A DNA stretch of 64,000 nt. Origin: Bin5 sp009843665 (GTDB lineage Bacteria > Chloroflexota > Anaerolineae > Caldilineales > Caldilineaceae). Positions 42,508-51,547 of this stretch are shown one piece after another (position 1 is the first letter of the stretch; each line of letters starts with the position of its first letter). Made by a program: the position numbers and the translations under genes. The stretch lies in contig OZ244818.1 of assembly GCA_965220285.1 (NCBI GenBank), forward strand, positions 5,146,001-5,210,000. The letters are read 5' to 3'. The notes beneath the pieces are model-generated. The model was not told the DNA's origin, did not search any database, and saw only the letters and a program-made list of their open reading frames with translations.

Positions 42508-44109
42508 TTACGTCAGATAATCGTAGGCAATTAGTGTAAGGAATTCAACGAAATCGTCTGTTAAGATGAGCATGTCCAGAATCTCTCCCGCCTCCTCAAG
42601 GCGACCCGGACCGAATTCGCCAAGTCTCTTCAACTCCTCGTCTCGGATCTGTTTGTAAAGTTCACGCGTGACCGATCTGCCATCATCCAACTTCGCACTG
42701 TGCCGGATCCACTGCCAGATCTGTGAACGTGAAATCTCCGCGGTGGCCGCATCTTCCATCAGATTGTAAATTGCTGCCGCGCCGTTGCCCAGGAGCCACG
42801 CGTTCAGGTATTGCAGTGAAACGTCCACATTTGTGCGCAACCCGCTCTCCGTGATCGTGCCCCCCGGAACACCAACGTCTACGATTTCCTCTGCAGAAAT
42901 TGTCACATCCTCGCGCATGCGGTGCTTCTGGTGCGGTGCGCCACCCGTGGCCTCTTCGAAAATCCCCCGGGCCAGTGGCACCAGATCGGGATGCGCGACC
43001 CATGTACCGTCGCAGCCGTCTCCCGATTCTCGTTCCTTGTCCGCCCGCACCTTGGCAAGTGCCTCCTCATTGACCGCTGGATCGCGTCTGCTGGGAATAA
43101 ATGCGGCCATCCCGCCAATTGCATGCGCTCCACGTTTGTGGCACGTGCGCACCAGGAGTTCAGTGTAGGCGCGCATGAAGGGCGTTGTCATCGTAACCTG
43201 CGCCCTCTCTGGCAGAAGTGTGTTGGGATTGTCCCTGAACTTCTTGATTGCGCTGAATATGTAGTCCCATCTGCCGGCATTCAGGCCCGCCGAATAGTCC
43301 CGCAACTCATAGAGAATCTCTTCCATCTCCAGAGCTGCCAGAATGGTCTCAATAAGGACCGTCGCCCGGAACGACCCGTGGGGAATGCCAAGAGCCTCCT
43401 CGGAATGGGTGAAGACCTCTGCCCACAGCCGGGCCTCCAGATGACTCTCCAACTTGGGCAAGTAGAAATAGCACGAGCTGCCCTGCCTCTGCCTCTCGGA
43501 TGCGTTATGAAACACATACAACCCCACGTCGAACAGACTGGCCGAAATTGGTTCTCCGTTAACCAGCACATTCTTCTCCACCAAGTGCCAACCCCGCGGC
43601 CTGACCAGCAGCGTCGCAATCTCATCGTTGAGCTCATAGACGCGCCCTCTGGCCTCATCCTCAAGCCGAATTGTACGGCGCACTGCATCGTACAGGTTCA
43701 GTTGCCCCTCCACACAGTTTGCCCAAGTGGGCGAGTTGGCGTCCTCGAAATCGGCCATGAACACATCTGCGCCCGAATTTAAGGCATTAATCACCATCTT
43801 TCGATCGACTGGACCCGTAATTTCAGCCCAACGCTTCTGCAAGTCATCGGGCGTAGAGGCCACTTGCCATGCACCTTTTCGGATTTCCGCAGTTTCCGTC
43901 AGAAATCCCGGTACCTCGCCTGCGTCAATCCGAGACTGTCGCGACGTCCGCGCTGCCAGCAGCTCCCGGCGTCTGGAATCGAATATCCCATGCAGCTCCG
44001 CTACAAACGCCAGCGCCTCCGCCGTCAAGACTTGCTCGGACACTGCCAGAGTCTCACCAACTACCTGGACTTCCACCTGGTTACCCACGCGTTCATTCTC
44101 CCGTGACAT
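42508..44109 (-). CDS. aceB: malate synthase A
   Basis: Condenses glyoxylate with acetyl-CoA to malate. The 533-residue length, TIM-barrel motifs (MADFEDANSPTW, the VLIETILAALEMEEIL strand) and the signature GLNAGRWDYIF at about residues 272-282 fit malate synthase A. In that signature the usual DH before the GLN is DY. No isocitrate lyase gene is in this window, so the glyoxylate source (isocitrate lyase elsewhere or glycolate oxidation) is unknown. It is transcribed toward the small I9-like gene. Confidence 0.93.
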   Translation of the reverse strand: MSRENERVGNQVEVQVVGETLAVSEQVLTAEALAFVAELHGIFDSRRRELLAARTSRQSRIDAGEVPGFLTETAEIRKGAWQVASTPDDLQKRWAEITGPVDRKMVINALNSGADVFMADFEDANSPTWANCVEGQLNLYDAVRRTIRLEDEARGRVYELNDEIATLLVRPRGWHLVEKNVLVNGEPISASLFDVGLYVFHNASERQRQGSSCYFYLPKLESHLEARLWAEVFTHSEEALGIPHGSFRATVLIETILAALEMEEILYELRDYSAGLNAGRWDYIFSAIKKFRDNPNTLLPERAQVTMTTPFMRAYTELLVRTCHKRGAHAIGGMAAFIPSRRDPAVNEEALAKVRADKERESGDGCDGTWVAHPDLVPLARGIFEEATGGAPHQKHRMREDVTISAEEIVDVGVPGGTITESGLRTNVDVSLQYLNAWLLGNGAAAIYNLMEDAATAEISRSQIWQWIRHSAKLDDGRSVTRELYKQIRDEELKRLGEFGPGRLEEAGEILDMLILTDDFVEFLTLIAYDYLT

Positions 44110-44471
44110 GGAGTGCTCCTTATGTGAAAGGGAAAAGGTAAGAGGTACTCCCTAAGCATACTAATTTCAAAAAAACTCGTCAACACTCACTCCTGCAATT
44201 GCAGCCACAGTTTCCTCCTACTTTAGTACCATTACACAGTTGATCGCCTTAGGCGCGACGCGTTAATTCGTTACTTTCCTTTTTCTTCTTCCTAAATTGC
44301 GAAGAGTAGCTCCTTACCCGGCTCGGCTTTCCGCATTTCGAACACTGTCCACTTCCTGCTCTTTGGCCTTACCAACGCCTCTCAATTACACTGTTGTACC
44401 AGCACCGCAACTGACTTATCTCTTGCCGGTCAGTCCGGCCGGGTCGCTCAGCCAATTGACGCGGTTTCCCT
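44110..44471. other. divergent intergenic region
   Basis: About 360 bases between aceB (minus) and the PEP-utilising gene (plus), both of whose promoters should lie here. It is T- and C-rich with no strong -10/-35 pair and no gene. Confidence 0.5.
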
Positions 44472-47189
44472 GTGCCCACTTCTCCTCCTAAAGCCCCTGA
44501 AGGTATTTCAGGTACGTGCCTGCCTTTGACTACGCCGGATCTGACATTGATGCGCGTCGGAGGTAAAGGGCTGAATCTGACAAAACTGGCCATAGCAGGC
44601 TTCCACGTTCCTCACGGATTCATCGTTGCCACCGAAGCCTATGCAGCCTTTGTGGAACGCGCCGGTCTCGCCGGTTTGATTGCAGCGAAAGTCGGCGCAG
44701 TTGACACGGCCGACCCGGCCGCGTTGGCAGCCCTCGCCGATAGCATTCGCCGGCGCTTTCAGGCCGGCAAGACTCCGGGCGAAATCTCCAAACAGATAGT
44801 CGCCGCGTATGAACTGATGGGCCGGCCTCCGGTGGCGGTTCGTTCGTCTGCCACGGCCGAAGATCTTCCCGGTATGTCCTTCGCAGGACAGCAGGACACC
44901 TTCCTCAACGTGATCGGGGACGAGGCATTGATTGACGCCGTCGTCAATTGCTGGAGCAGCCTGTGGACAGCACGCGCTATCGCCTACCGGGAACGCTACG
45001 GTATCGACCAGTCAAACGTTTCTCTGGCGGTAGTCGTACAAGAGATGGTTCAGAGCGACACGTCAGGTGTCTTGTTCACAGCAAACCCTCTCAGCGGTCG
45101 GCGCACGGAGACAGTGATAGACGCTACATTCGGCCTTGGAGAAGCCCTCGTCGGCGGGCATGTGGAACCCGACCACTTCGTCGTCGAGAGCAACAGCGGT
45201 AAAATCCTCCGACGGGACATTGGAACCAAGTCTACCACTATCAGGGGGCAGGCATCAGGGGGAGTCACCACCGAATCGACAGTTGCGCGCAGTGAACAGG
45301 CCATAAGCGACTATCAGATCGGCCAGCTAACTGAGATGGGCAGAAAGGTCGCCGACTATTACGGTGATCCACAGGACATCGAATGGGCCTTCGCCAGAGG
45401 GAACCTCATTCTCCTCCAGTCCCGACCAATCACTTCTCTCTTTCCCGTGCCTCACTCCGCGCGGGACACGGAACGGCAGGTATACATCTCTCTCGGCGCC
45501 ATACAGGGAGTGCTGGGACCCATTACGCCGCTTGGTCTGGACATGCTTCGGTGTATGTTTGCCGGCATCACCCGTATATTCTCTGACGACGTCACCTTGT
45601 ACGACCAGAAGCTCCTTTATTCCGCAGCCTCGCGCCCCTGGATCAAGGTGACAGGCGCTCTTCGCAGCCCTATAGGTCGCCTCATATTTCGCAAGGCACT
45701 GCCCATGGTGGAGCCCGGTGCCGCCCAAGTGATCCAAGAACTGGTGAAGGAGTCCCAATTCCAACAAGCGGGGGTCAGCCCTCGTTTCTTTACAGCTGCC
45801 GTTCCATTCCTTTTTCATATCCTGAGCTCGGCCAAACGGGCATTTCTAGACCCTGATTCGAACGTGAGAATTGTCCGGGAGGACATCGAGAAACACATCG
45901 CTACTATTGCCGAGAGAACGAACGCGACGCGAACGCTCGCCGAGCGTGTCGAACTCTTAGAGTGGCTCAGCTATCATGCCCAGTTTCCATTCCTACTTCC
46001 TAGACTGATACCTCCCATCATCGCCGGCTATGCATCGCTCGCTCTGCTCACCCGCATCGCTTCACTTTTGGCCCGCTCGGATCCAGCAATCCGACCTGAA
46101 CTGGGTCTTGAAGTCACCCGCAGCCTCCCAAACAACGTAACCACCGAGATGGATCTGCACCTCTGGCAGTTGGCAGGTCGGATACGCGACGACTCTGACG
46201 CGGCGACTTTTGTTCTTTCAGAAGACGCCGAGACGATCGCCGGCATGTGCAAAACCAAAACTCTACCTCCTTTGACCCAGAGTGCGCTGGATGAATTCCT
46301 CGATCGATATGGTATGAGGGGCGTCGCCGAACTGGATGTCGGAAGGGTTCGCTGGCGAGATCAGCCGGTCTCGATCATTAGATCGCTGCAAAGCTATTTG
46401 ACGATCGACGACGACAATCGGGCTCCGGATCGCGTATTCCAGAAGGGGGCGGAACACGCCCAGCAGACGATTGACCTCCTGGCGGACTCTGCCACCAGAA
46501 CCTGGGGCACTTCTTTGGGTGGCTGGTTGGTACGTCTGTTGGGCGGACGTGTACGTCAGTTGGCGGGCTTCCGCGAAACGCCAAAATTCACCATGGTCCG
46601 AGTCTCTGGCATAGTACGCGAGGCCCTTCTCACAAGCGGCCAGGAGCTCGCCGACGAAGGTATTCTGGAGCGGGCCGACGACCTATTCTATCTGACTGTG
46701 AACGAGCTGAAAACTTTGGCGATGGGAGCACCAGGGGACTGGAAGAAGCTGGTCAAAGGCAGGAGATTGGCCGATAGGAACGAAGCCCGGCGTCGACCCA
46801 TTCCGCGCTTGCTTCTGAGCGACGGAGCCGCCTTTTACGCCGGTATCACCGCCCCAGATGACGCAGAGGCAAACATTCTCTCCGGTTCAGGCGTTTCTCC
46901 CGGAACTGTCGAGGGCACAGTGCAAGTCCTATTCGATCCTCTCGAAGCAGGGCTTAAGCCAGGAGAAATCCTTGTCTGCCCGGGGACCGACCCTTCGTGG
47001 ACCCCGCTGTTTCTTGCAGCCGGCGGTCTGGTGATGGAAGTCGGCGGCATGATGACACACGGCTCCGTCGTCGCCCGGGAATACGGCATTCCCGCCGTTG
47101 CCGGTGTCGATCGCGTAACCGAACGTCTGCAGACCGGTCATAGAGTTCGTGTCGACGGAAGCAGAGGAACAGTCGAATTGTTAGACTGA
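44472..47189 (+). CDS. PEP/pyruvate phosphotransferase family, rifampicin phosphotransferase-like
   Basis: A 905-residue enzyme with an N-terminal ATP-grasp domain of the PPDK/PEP-synthase type (GGKGLNLTKL near residue 30, AVRSSATAEDLPGMSFAGQ near 118-136) and a C-terminal swivelling domain with the phosphoryl-carrying His in THGSVVAREYGIPAV. The C-terminal PEP-binding barrel of true PEP synthase is missing, and the roughly 430-residue middle region matches the plan of rifampicin phosphotransferase. It could phosphorylate a small molecule or antibiotic, or be a PEP synthase relative of other function. The GTG start lacks an obvious Shine-Dalgarno. Confidence 0.85.
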   Translation: MPTSPPKAPEGISGTCLPLTTPDLTLMRVGGKGLNLTKLAIAGFHVPHGFIVATEAYAAFVERAGLAGLIAAKVGAVDTADPAALAALADSIRRRFQAGKTPGEISKQIVAAYELMGRPPVAVRSSATAEDLPGMSFAGQQDTFLNVIGDEALIDAVVNCWSSLWTARAIAYRERYGIDQSNVSLAVVVQEMVQSDTSGVLFTANPLSGRRTETVIDATFGLGEALVGGHVEPDHFVVESNSGKILRRDIGTKSTTIRGQASGGVTTESTVARSEQAISDYQIGQLTEMGRKVADYYGDPQDIEWAFARGNLILLQSRPITSLFPVPHSARDTERQVYISLGAIQGVLGPITPLGLDMLRCMFAGITRIFSDDVTLYDQKLLYSAASRPWIKVTGALRSPIGRLIFRKALPMVEPGAAQVIQELVKESQFQQAGVSPRFFTAAVPFLFHILSSAKRAFLDPDSNVRIVREDIEKHIATIAERTNATRTLAERVELLEWLSYHAQFPFLLPRLIPPIIAGYASLALLTRIASLLARSDPAIRPELGLEVTRSLPNNVTTEMDLHLWQLAGRIRDDSDAATFVLSEDAETIAGMCKTKTLPPLTQSALDEFLDRYGMRGVAELDVGRVRWRDQPVSIIRSLQSYLTIDDDNRAPDRVFQKGAEHAQQTIDLLADSATRTWGTSLGGWLVRLLGGRVRQLAGFRETPKFTMVRVSGIVREALLTSGQELADEGILERADDLFYLTVNELKTLAMGAPGDWKKLVKGRRLADRNEARRRPIPRLLLSDGAAFYAGITAPDDAEANILSGSGVSPGTVEGTVQVLFDPLEAGLKPGEILVCPGTDPSWTPLFLAAGGLVMEVGGMMTHGSVVAREYGIPAVAGVDRVTERLQTGHRVRVDGSRGTVELLD

Positions 47190-47217
47190 GTATGTACAGG
47201 AACAAACCGGCTGGATA

Positions 47218-48168
47218 CTAGCTGCCGTTTACAGAGTGGACTCGACCAAAAATCTCCTTCAGTCGTTCGACTACGTTTGACGGCAATGGCGGTCTCAAAA
47301 GTGAAGCCACATTCTCCTCCAAGTGCCGGATGTTGCCTGTCCCGGTGAGCACAACGTCTATCCCAGGCTCATGACGGCAGAACCGGTAAGCCGCCTCCGG
47401 CAGAGTCTTCGCATCACTCTCTTCCAAGACCCAGTCGAGCGGGTCAAAGAGGTCCAACGCATCCGCGTCGATCTCTCCGCTTCGACGTAAATCGACCAAG
47501 ATCTCCCGCAACCGTGCCGGCTTGCTGAATGCGCGGCGCACGGCAAACATACATTCTGTCGCGATCCCTTTTTCCATGGTCGCAGGCAGTACTTTGCGTC
47601 TGGCCGTCTGATTGAGCATATTGAAGCCCACCATCACCACGTCAAAGAGATCGTCTTCGATTGCCTGTTGCAAGAGTCCGTGCTCAAAATCGGATGCGAA
47701 GTGCTCACTTGCCGCCAAATGGCGAATCTTTCCTTCTTGCTGCATTCTCTGCAGCAGTGGAATCAGCTCATTACGGATATGCTGGTATTGTTCCAGCCTT
47801 GCACCATGAAAGTGGAAGACATCTATCGTTTCCACGCCGAGCCGCGTCAGGCTGGCCTCGATGCCGGCGGCAAACACTTTGGATGGAACCGGCTCGCCTT
47901 CGCGGAATGCGTTTTTCTTGGTCGCAACGATCAGCCTATCCCTGTCGAAGTCACGAATCGCCTTGCCGACAATCTCTTCCGTGCCGTAGGCCTCTGCCGT
48001 GTCAATATAGTTAACACCCAGTTCAAGGGCCCTTCGCACTACAGCGATCGGTCCCTCTTCTCCTCCTCCGGTAGCCATGCCTAACCTACTGGGGCCGCCA
48101 GCTCCCAGGCCCGCTACGCTGACGCGCAGGCCCGTGCGTCCAAAAGTCTTGTACTCCATCTGCTTCAC
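47218..48168 (-). CDS. aldo/keto reductase
   Basis: NADPH-dependent TIM-barrel reductase. Tetrad residues are visible: Asp in YIDTAEAYG, its Tyr five residues on, Lys in VATKKN and His in FHFHGA. The barrel begins with YKTFGRTGLRVSVAGLG. At 316 residues it is normal. GTG 48168 is preceded by GGAGAAAG at good spacing; an ATG three codons in is also possible. It converges with the PEP-utilising gene, 28 bases apart. The carbonyl substrate is unknown. Confidence 0.92.
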   Translation of the reverse strand: MKQMEYKTFGRTGLRVSVAGLGAGGPSRLGMATGGGEEGPIAVVRRALELGVNYIDTAEAYGTEEIVGKAIRDFDRDRLIVATKKNAFREGEPVPSKVFAAGIEASLTRLGVETIDVFHFHGARLEQYQHIRNELIPLLQRMQQEGKIRHLAASEHFASDFEHGLLQQAIEDDLFDVVMVGFNMLNQTARRKVLPATMEKGIATECMFAVRRAFSKPARLREILVDLRRSGEIDADALDLFDPLDWVLEESDAKTLPEAAYRFCRHEPGIDVVLTGTGNIRHLEENVASLLRPPLPSNVVERLKEIFGRVHSVNGS

Positions 48169-48257
48169 CGTGCTTTCTCCGTAAGTCTAACAGTTCCTTT
48201 TTCACATTTTAGCGTGCCTTTCTATGCGTCAGAAATCGCGCAGGTCCACATCGCCCG

Positions 48258-48266
48258 TGCTATAAT
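48258..48266 (+). promoter_or_regulatory. extended -10 promoter of the small membrane protein
   Basis: TGCTATAAT, identical to the boxes before era and at 49107; about 160 bases before the small ORF. No good -35 hexamer, as expected for extended -10 promoters. Confidence 0.6.
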
Positions 48267-48429
48267 TCACGGAGCAGAGAACTTTAGCTTCACAATCCAG
48301 CCTGACTCGAATCCTTCTTAGGGGCAGGCAAGTCCACATCGAGTCGCACCGAGCGCTCGTCTAGCAGAACGCACTGAGTGGACTTTGACGATCGACGCAT
48401 GTCCATGAATGCACATCAGGAGAGATACC

Positions 48430-48639
48430 ATGGCAGAAGAAAGAATTCAGGAGCAGCAAGCTGTTGCCGAAAAATCGGTACAGGTAACCGAGCAGAATCC
48501 ATCTGAGACTCAGCGAGAGAAGCGACCCAATGCCTTCGCCTTTGGCGGCATTCTTCTTGGAGGTTGGGCAGCGTTGATGATCGTGTTTACACTGATCGCC
48601 GTCGTTGCAATGTCGGTGGTGGGGATGGTAGCAGGTTAG
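48430..48639 (+). CDS. small single-pass membrane protein
   Basis: A 69-residue protein with a Glu/Gln-rich, highly charged N-terminal half (about residues 1-35) and one hydrophobic segment at about 39-67 ending at the C-terminus. The start has AGGAGAG six bases upstream and a consensus extended -10 promoter about 160 bases before it. No family match is recognised. The topology suggests a tail-anchored or single-pass subunit. Confidence 0.7.
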   Translation: MAEERIQEQQAVAEKSVQVTEQNPSETQREKRPNAFAFGGILLGGWAALMIVFTLIAVVAMSVVGMVAG

Positions 48640-49086
48640 CGCCGCCCAACCTGGAGATTCGTCACAATAGGACCAAAGCCACCCCTACCAGTGGCTGACA
48701 CCAAACTTATTTCGAGCAAACACCGGTTCTGTGCCAGAACTGACAAGGCAGTCGTCATTTCCTCGGCATAGCCCAATTTGAGGCAAGCATTCCCATTGCC
48801 CATCAAGCCCTATCAGATAACGAACACACAGCCGCATTTGGCGGGACCAATTCGAATTGTTGAATGGAATCCATCGCGTCTATTCCGTTCCAGCTAATTT
48901 CTGTACACTGTGCTTCCCGCCTGCGAACAAATGCCTGCCCGACGGGGCATCAGGGGTCGACCGCGATAATGTAAATCCCTGCCCAATTGCCAATCCCGCT
49001 TCAGACACCGAACGCTCCGAAAATCTGGGACACGACCACCTATTCCTCCTACTAAGTCCCTCCCTTGCCAGGCCGCCGATCAAACT
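48640..49086. other. intergenic region upstream of the catabolic island
   Basis: About 450 bases without a credible gene. It holds a short TGCCC/GGGCA hairpin near 48934 and otherwise no structure I can support. Confidence 0.5.
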
Positions 49087-49115
49087 TTGCATTCAAGTAC
49101 AGTTGCTGCTATAAT
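49087..49115 (+). promoter_or_regulatory. promoter of the phosphodiesterase/importer island
   Basis: TTGCAT (49087-49092), 17-base spacer, TATAAT (49110-49115) with extended TGC. It is the strongest promoter near the 49-58 kb island and would give a leader of about 430 bases before the first gene. Confidence 0.7.
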
Positions 49116-49368
49116 CCCGGCGCACCTGTGATTGTGCGCGCCACAATACCCATTTCTTAGACGAATCTCGCAAAACATGGAACCTGAATGGAAGGCGAAA
49201 CTCTTGTAGCGAGATGAGGGGTAAGGGGCGAAGAAGCTCCAAACAATCTGACAGTACCAGCTAGACAAAGACAACGGAGGAACAGATTCTAACGGCCAGA
49301 CTTTGCGAGCGACACTATTGATTTTGCCCGAGAATGAGTTCGCAAGCTTTGGCGTGTCTCTCAGTTTA

Positions 49369-49508
49369 TTCGGCAGGTTCACTTCTGCCGAAGCATGTTT
49401 CTTCGGGCCATTTGCCTCGCCCGAAGTCATGCAAACGCTCAAAAACTGCTTTTCGAAGCCTTCGCAATCCAATTGCGCCATCTGATCCACAATTGAGCGA
49501 AGCGAAGG
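49369..49508 (+). promoter_or_regulatory. structured 5' leader with three stem-loops
   Basis: TTCGGCAG/CTGCCGAA (49369-49392, perfect, 8-base loop), then a nested hairpin GCATG + CTTCGGGC pairing with GCCCGAAG + CATGC (49393-49432), then CCTTCGC/GCGAAGG (49459-49465 with 49502-49508). They lie in the leader of the island, 50-190 bases before the start codon. No known riboswitch class matches by eye. They may be control elements of a sugar- or phosphate-responsive leader. Confidence 0.5.
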
Positions 49509-49555
49509 TGCCCAGATAACCATTCGCGTAACGAATAGGGAGCAGTCAACTGGCA

Positions 49556-51547
49556 ATGACGAAGAAGATATACGCCTACGGCATGGACGGCTTCGTCACT
49601 CCTATGATGAAGTACTTTGCCGAGGAAGGATGCCTGCCGAATTTCAGCCGCCTTCTCAGTGAAGGTACCGTCAACGAAACCTACCCATCTTTCCCCGTAT
49701 GGACCCCCACCAACTGGGCAACACTCTCCACCGGCGCCCACACCGGCACACACAGCGTCCCAACATGGCAGACCGTAATCGAGCGAAAGTCCGGCGCGGG
49801 CGAGAAAGACCTTATTGTTAGCAGCTTTGACGGTCGCGCTAACAACGCTGAACGCATTTGGAACGCATTGGAGCGCGCCGGCCTCAAGGGCGTCGCCGTA
49901 CATTACCCCGGAGCTCATCCTTCAGGCGTTGAAATTGGATATGTTGTCGACGGTTTCGGCGCCCCTGGGCACAATAGCACCGAATTTGAAGTGGCTGCGG
50001 CCCAGGCCTACACAACTGATCCCTCCAAGGCCAGCGATGTTGCCATGGCGCACGACGGGTCAGCCATCGAAGGCCCTCGCAGCGTTGAACCTATCGAGGC
50101 ACTCGCCGCTGCCGAAGGCTGGACCAATCTGCCGGACAGTGCCTCGACTCCACTGGCGACAGTCTTCTCCGTCAACGCGCGTCTAGGTGGAGACGCCAAC
50201 CGGTTTCACCTGCTTGCCGTCGACAGTACGGGTAGAGGCTACGACCGCGTCCTGATCTGTCGCGGTCGCGACGCTGGCGAGATTGTGGCTGCGGCTGATC
50301 TCGGCGGTTGGAGTGACTGGGCTATCCAGAGCTTTCAGATTGACGGTCACGCTCAGGAGGCCGCGGTCCGTTTCAAATTGCTTGAACTGGCTACCGATGG
50401 CAGTTCGTTGAAACTCTATCGAACACAAGTAACCTATACCAACGGCTTCACGTATGGCGATTCTGAATTGGAAGCTGAACTCATTCGCCGTTTCGGTCCT
50501 TATCAGGAGCATGCCTCGATGACTCCCTACACTTCAGGCATGACCGACTTTGATACGGCACTAGAAGAGTGCGAATACCAGGGCCTCTGGTTTGCCAACG
50601 TTGCCAACTATATGCTCCACGAGAGGGATTGCTCCTACTTCACTTGCCACTGGCACCTGTATGACTATCTCAATCATATTCATCTAGCTGACGTGGATCC
50701 TGTCTGTCCCGGTTTCAATCCCGAAACCAAAGAGAAATATCTGGATTACTTCCGCCGCACCTACCAGGTCGGCGACCGCGTCTTGGGCCTGATGTACGAG
50801 GCGGCCGACAGGGCAAAGGAAGACGGAGGTGAAGTTTACGTTGGCATCATATCCGACCACGGCGCCTTCCCTGACGTCCGTATCGCCAACCTTCGCCAGT
50901 TCCTTTACGACAAGGGCTTCCTCGTCCTTAAGAAGGGCGGGCAAGAGGCGATCTCCCAGGACCTGGACCCACATTACGACGAGATCGACTGGGACCGGAC
51001 CAAAGCATTTCTCGCCAGACGAGGCTTCGACATTACGATCAACGCAAATCCCGGACCGGAGTTCGACCAGATCGAACGCGAGTTGCTCACTGCCCTCCGC
51101 ACATGGGTTGACGAAGAAACTGGCAATACCGTTGTGGCCATCGCCCTGCCCAAACGCGACGCCTATTTGCTGGGGCAGTGGGGAGACGAGTGCGGTGACG
51201 TCATCTTCGCCTGGGACCACGACTATGTAAGCGGGTACTACACGCAATGGCTCGGAATTGAAGGTGGGGGAAATGTCGGCGCCCCTCTTGTTTACGGCGC
51301 CCATCATGGCGGATTCATTCCAACTGCCAACGGTTTCTCGTCCACTTTTGGTTCCTTTTTCCTGGACGGGCCGGGCTTGAAGAAGGGATATGAACGGCCT
51401 GTCGACCGGCTGGGCTACATTCATGCCGTCGACGTCGTTCCGACTTTCTGTCACATTCTTGGCGTAGATCCGCCCGCGCAAGCCCAAGGTACGGTGGCGC
51501 GCGACCTTTATGAAGGACATGAAATGGTTAGGGAGAGGAAGAGATGA
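49556..51547 (+). CDS. alkaline phosphatase-superfamily phosphodiesterase/nucleotide pyrophosphatase-like
   Basis: A 663-residue hydrolase. The first metal Asp is Asp11 (AYGMDGF), the nucleophile region is FPVWTPTNWATLSTG with Thr50, resembling the T-x-P-N-H element of type I phosphodiesterases, and a later ISDHG gives the second metal site. No signal peptide is seen, so it is cytosolic. Around 100-300 residues of insertion separate the core motifs. The stop overlaps the first permease gene (ATGA), so it is produced with the importer. Likely substrate: a phospho- or sulfo-sugar diester. This is inference. Confidence 0.88.
   Translation: MTKKIYAYGMDGFVTPMMKYFAEEGCLPNFSRLLSEGTVNETYPSFPVWTPTNWATLSTGAHTGTHSVPTWQTVIERKSGAGEKDLIVSSFDGRANNAERIWNALERAGLKGVAVHYPGAHPSGVEIGYVVDGFGAPGHNSTEFEVAAAQAYTTDPSKASDVAMAHDGSAIEGPRSVEPIEALAAAEGWTNLPDSASTPLATVFSVNARLGGDANRFHLLAVDSTGRGYDRVLICRGRDAGEIVAAADLGGWSDWAIQSFQIDGHAQEAAVRFKLLELATDGSSLKLYRTQVTYTNGFTYGDSELEAELIRRFGPYQEHASMTPYTSGMTDFDTALEECEYQGLWFANVANYMLHERDCSYFTCHWHLYDYLNHIHLADVDPVCPGFNPETKEKYLDYFRRTYQVGDRVLGLMYEAADRAKEDGGEVYVGIISDHGAFPDVRIANLRQFLYDKGFLVLKKGGQEAISQDLDPHYDEIDWDRTKAFLARRGFDITINANPGPEFDQIERELLTALRTWVDEETGNTVVAIALPKRDAYLLGQWGDECGDVIFAWDHDYVSGYYTQWLGIEGGGNVGAPLVYGAHHGGFIPTANGFSSTFGSFFLDGPGLKKGYERPVDRLGYIHAVDVVPTFCHILGVDPPAQAQGTVARDLYEGHEMVRERKR

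Noticed and set aside
48857..49114. Small open frames upstream of the catabolic island
   Set aside because: They cross the promoter at 49087-49115 and show no coding character.
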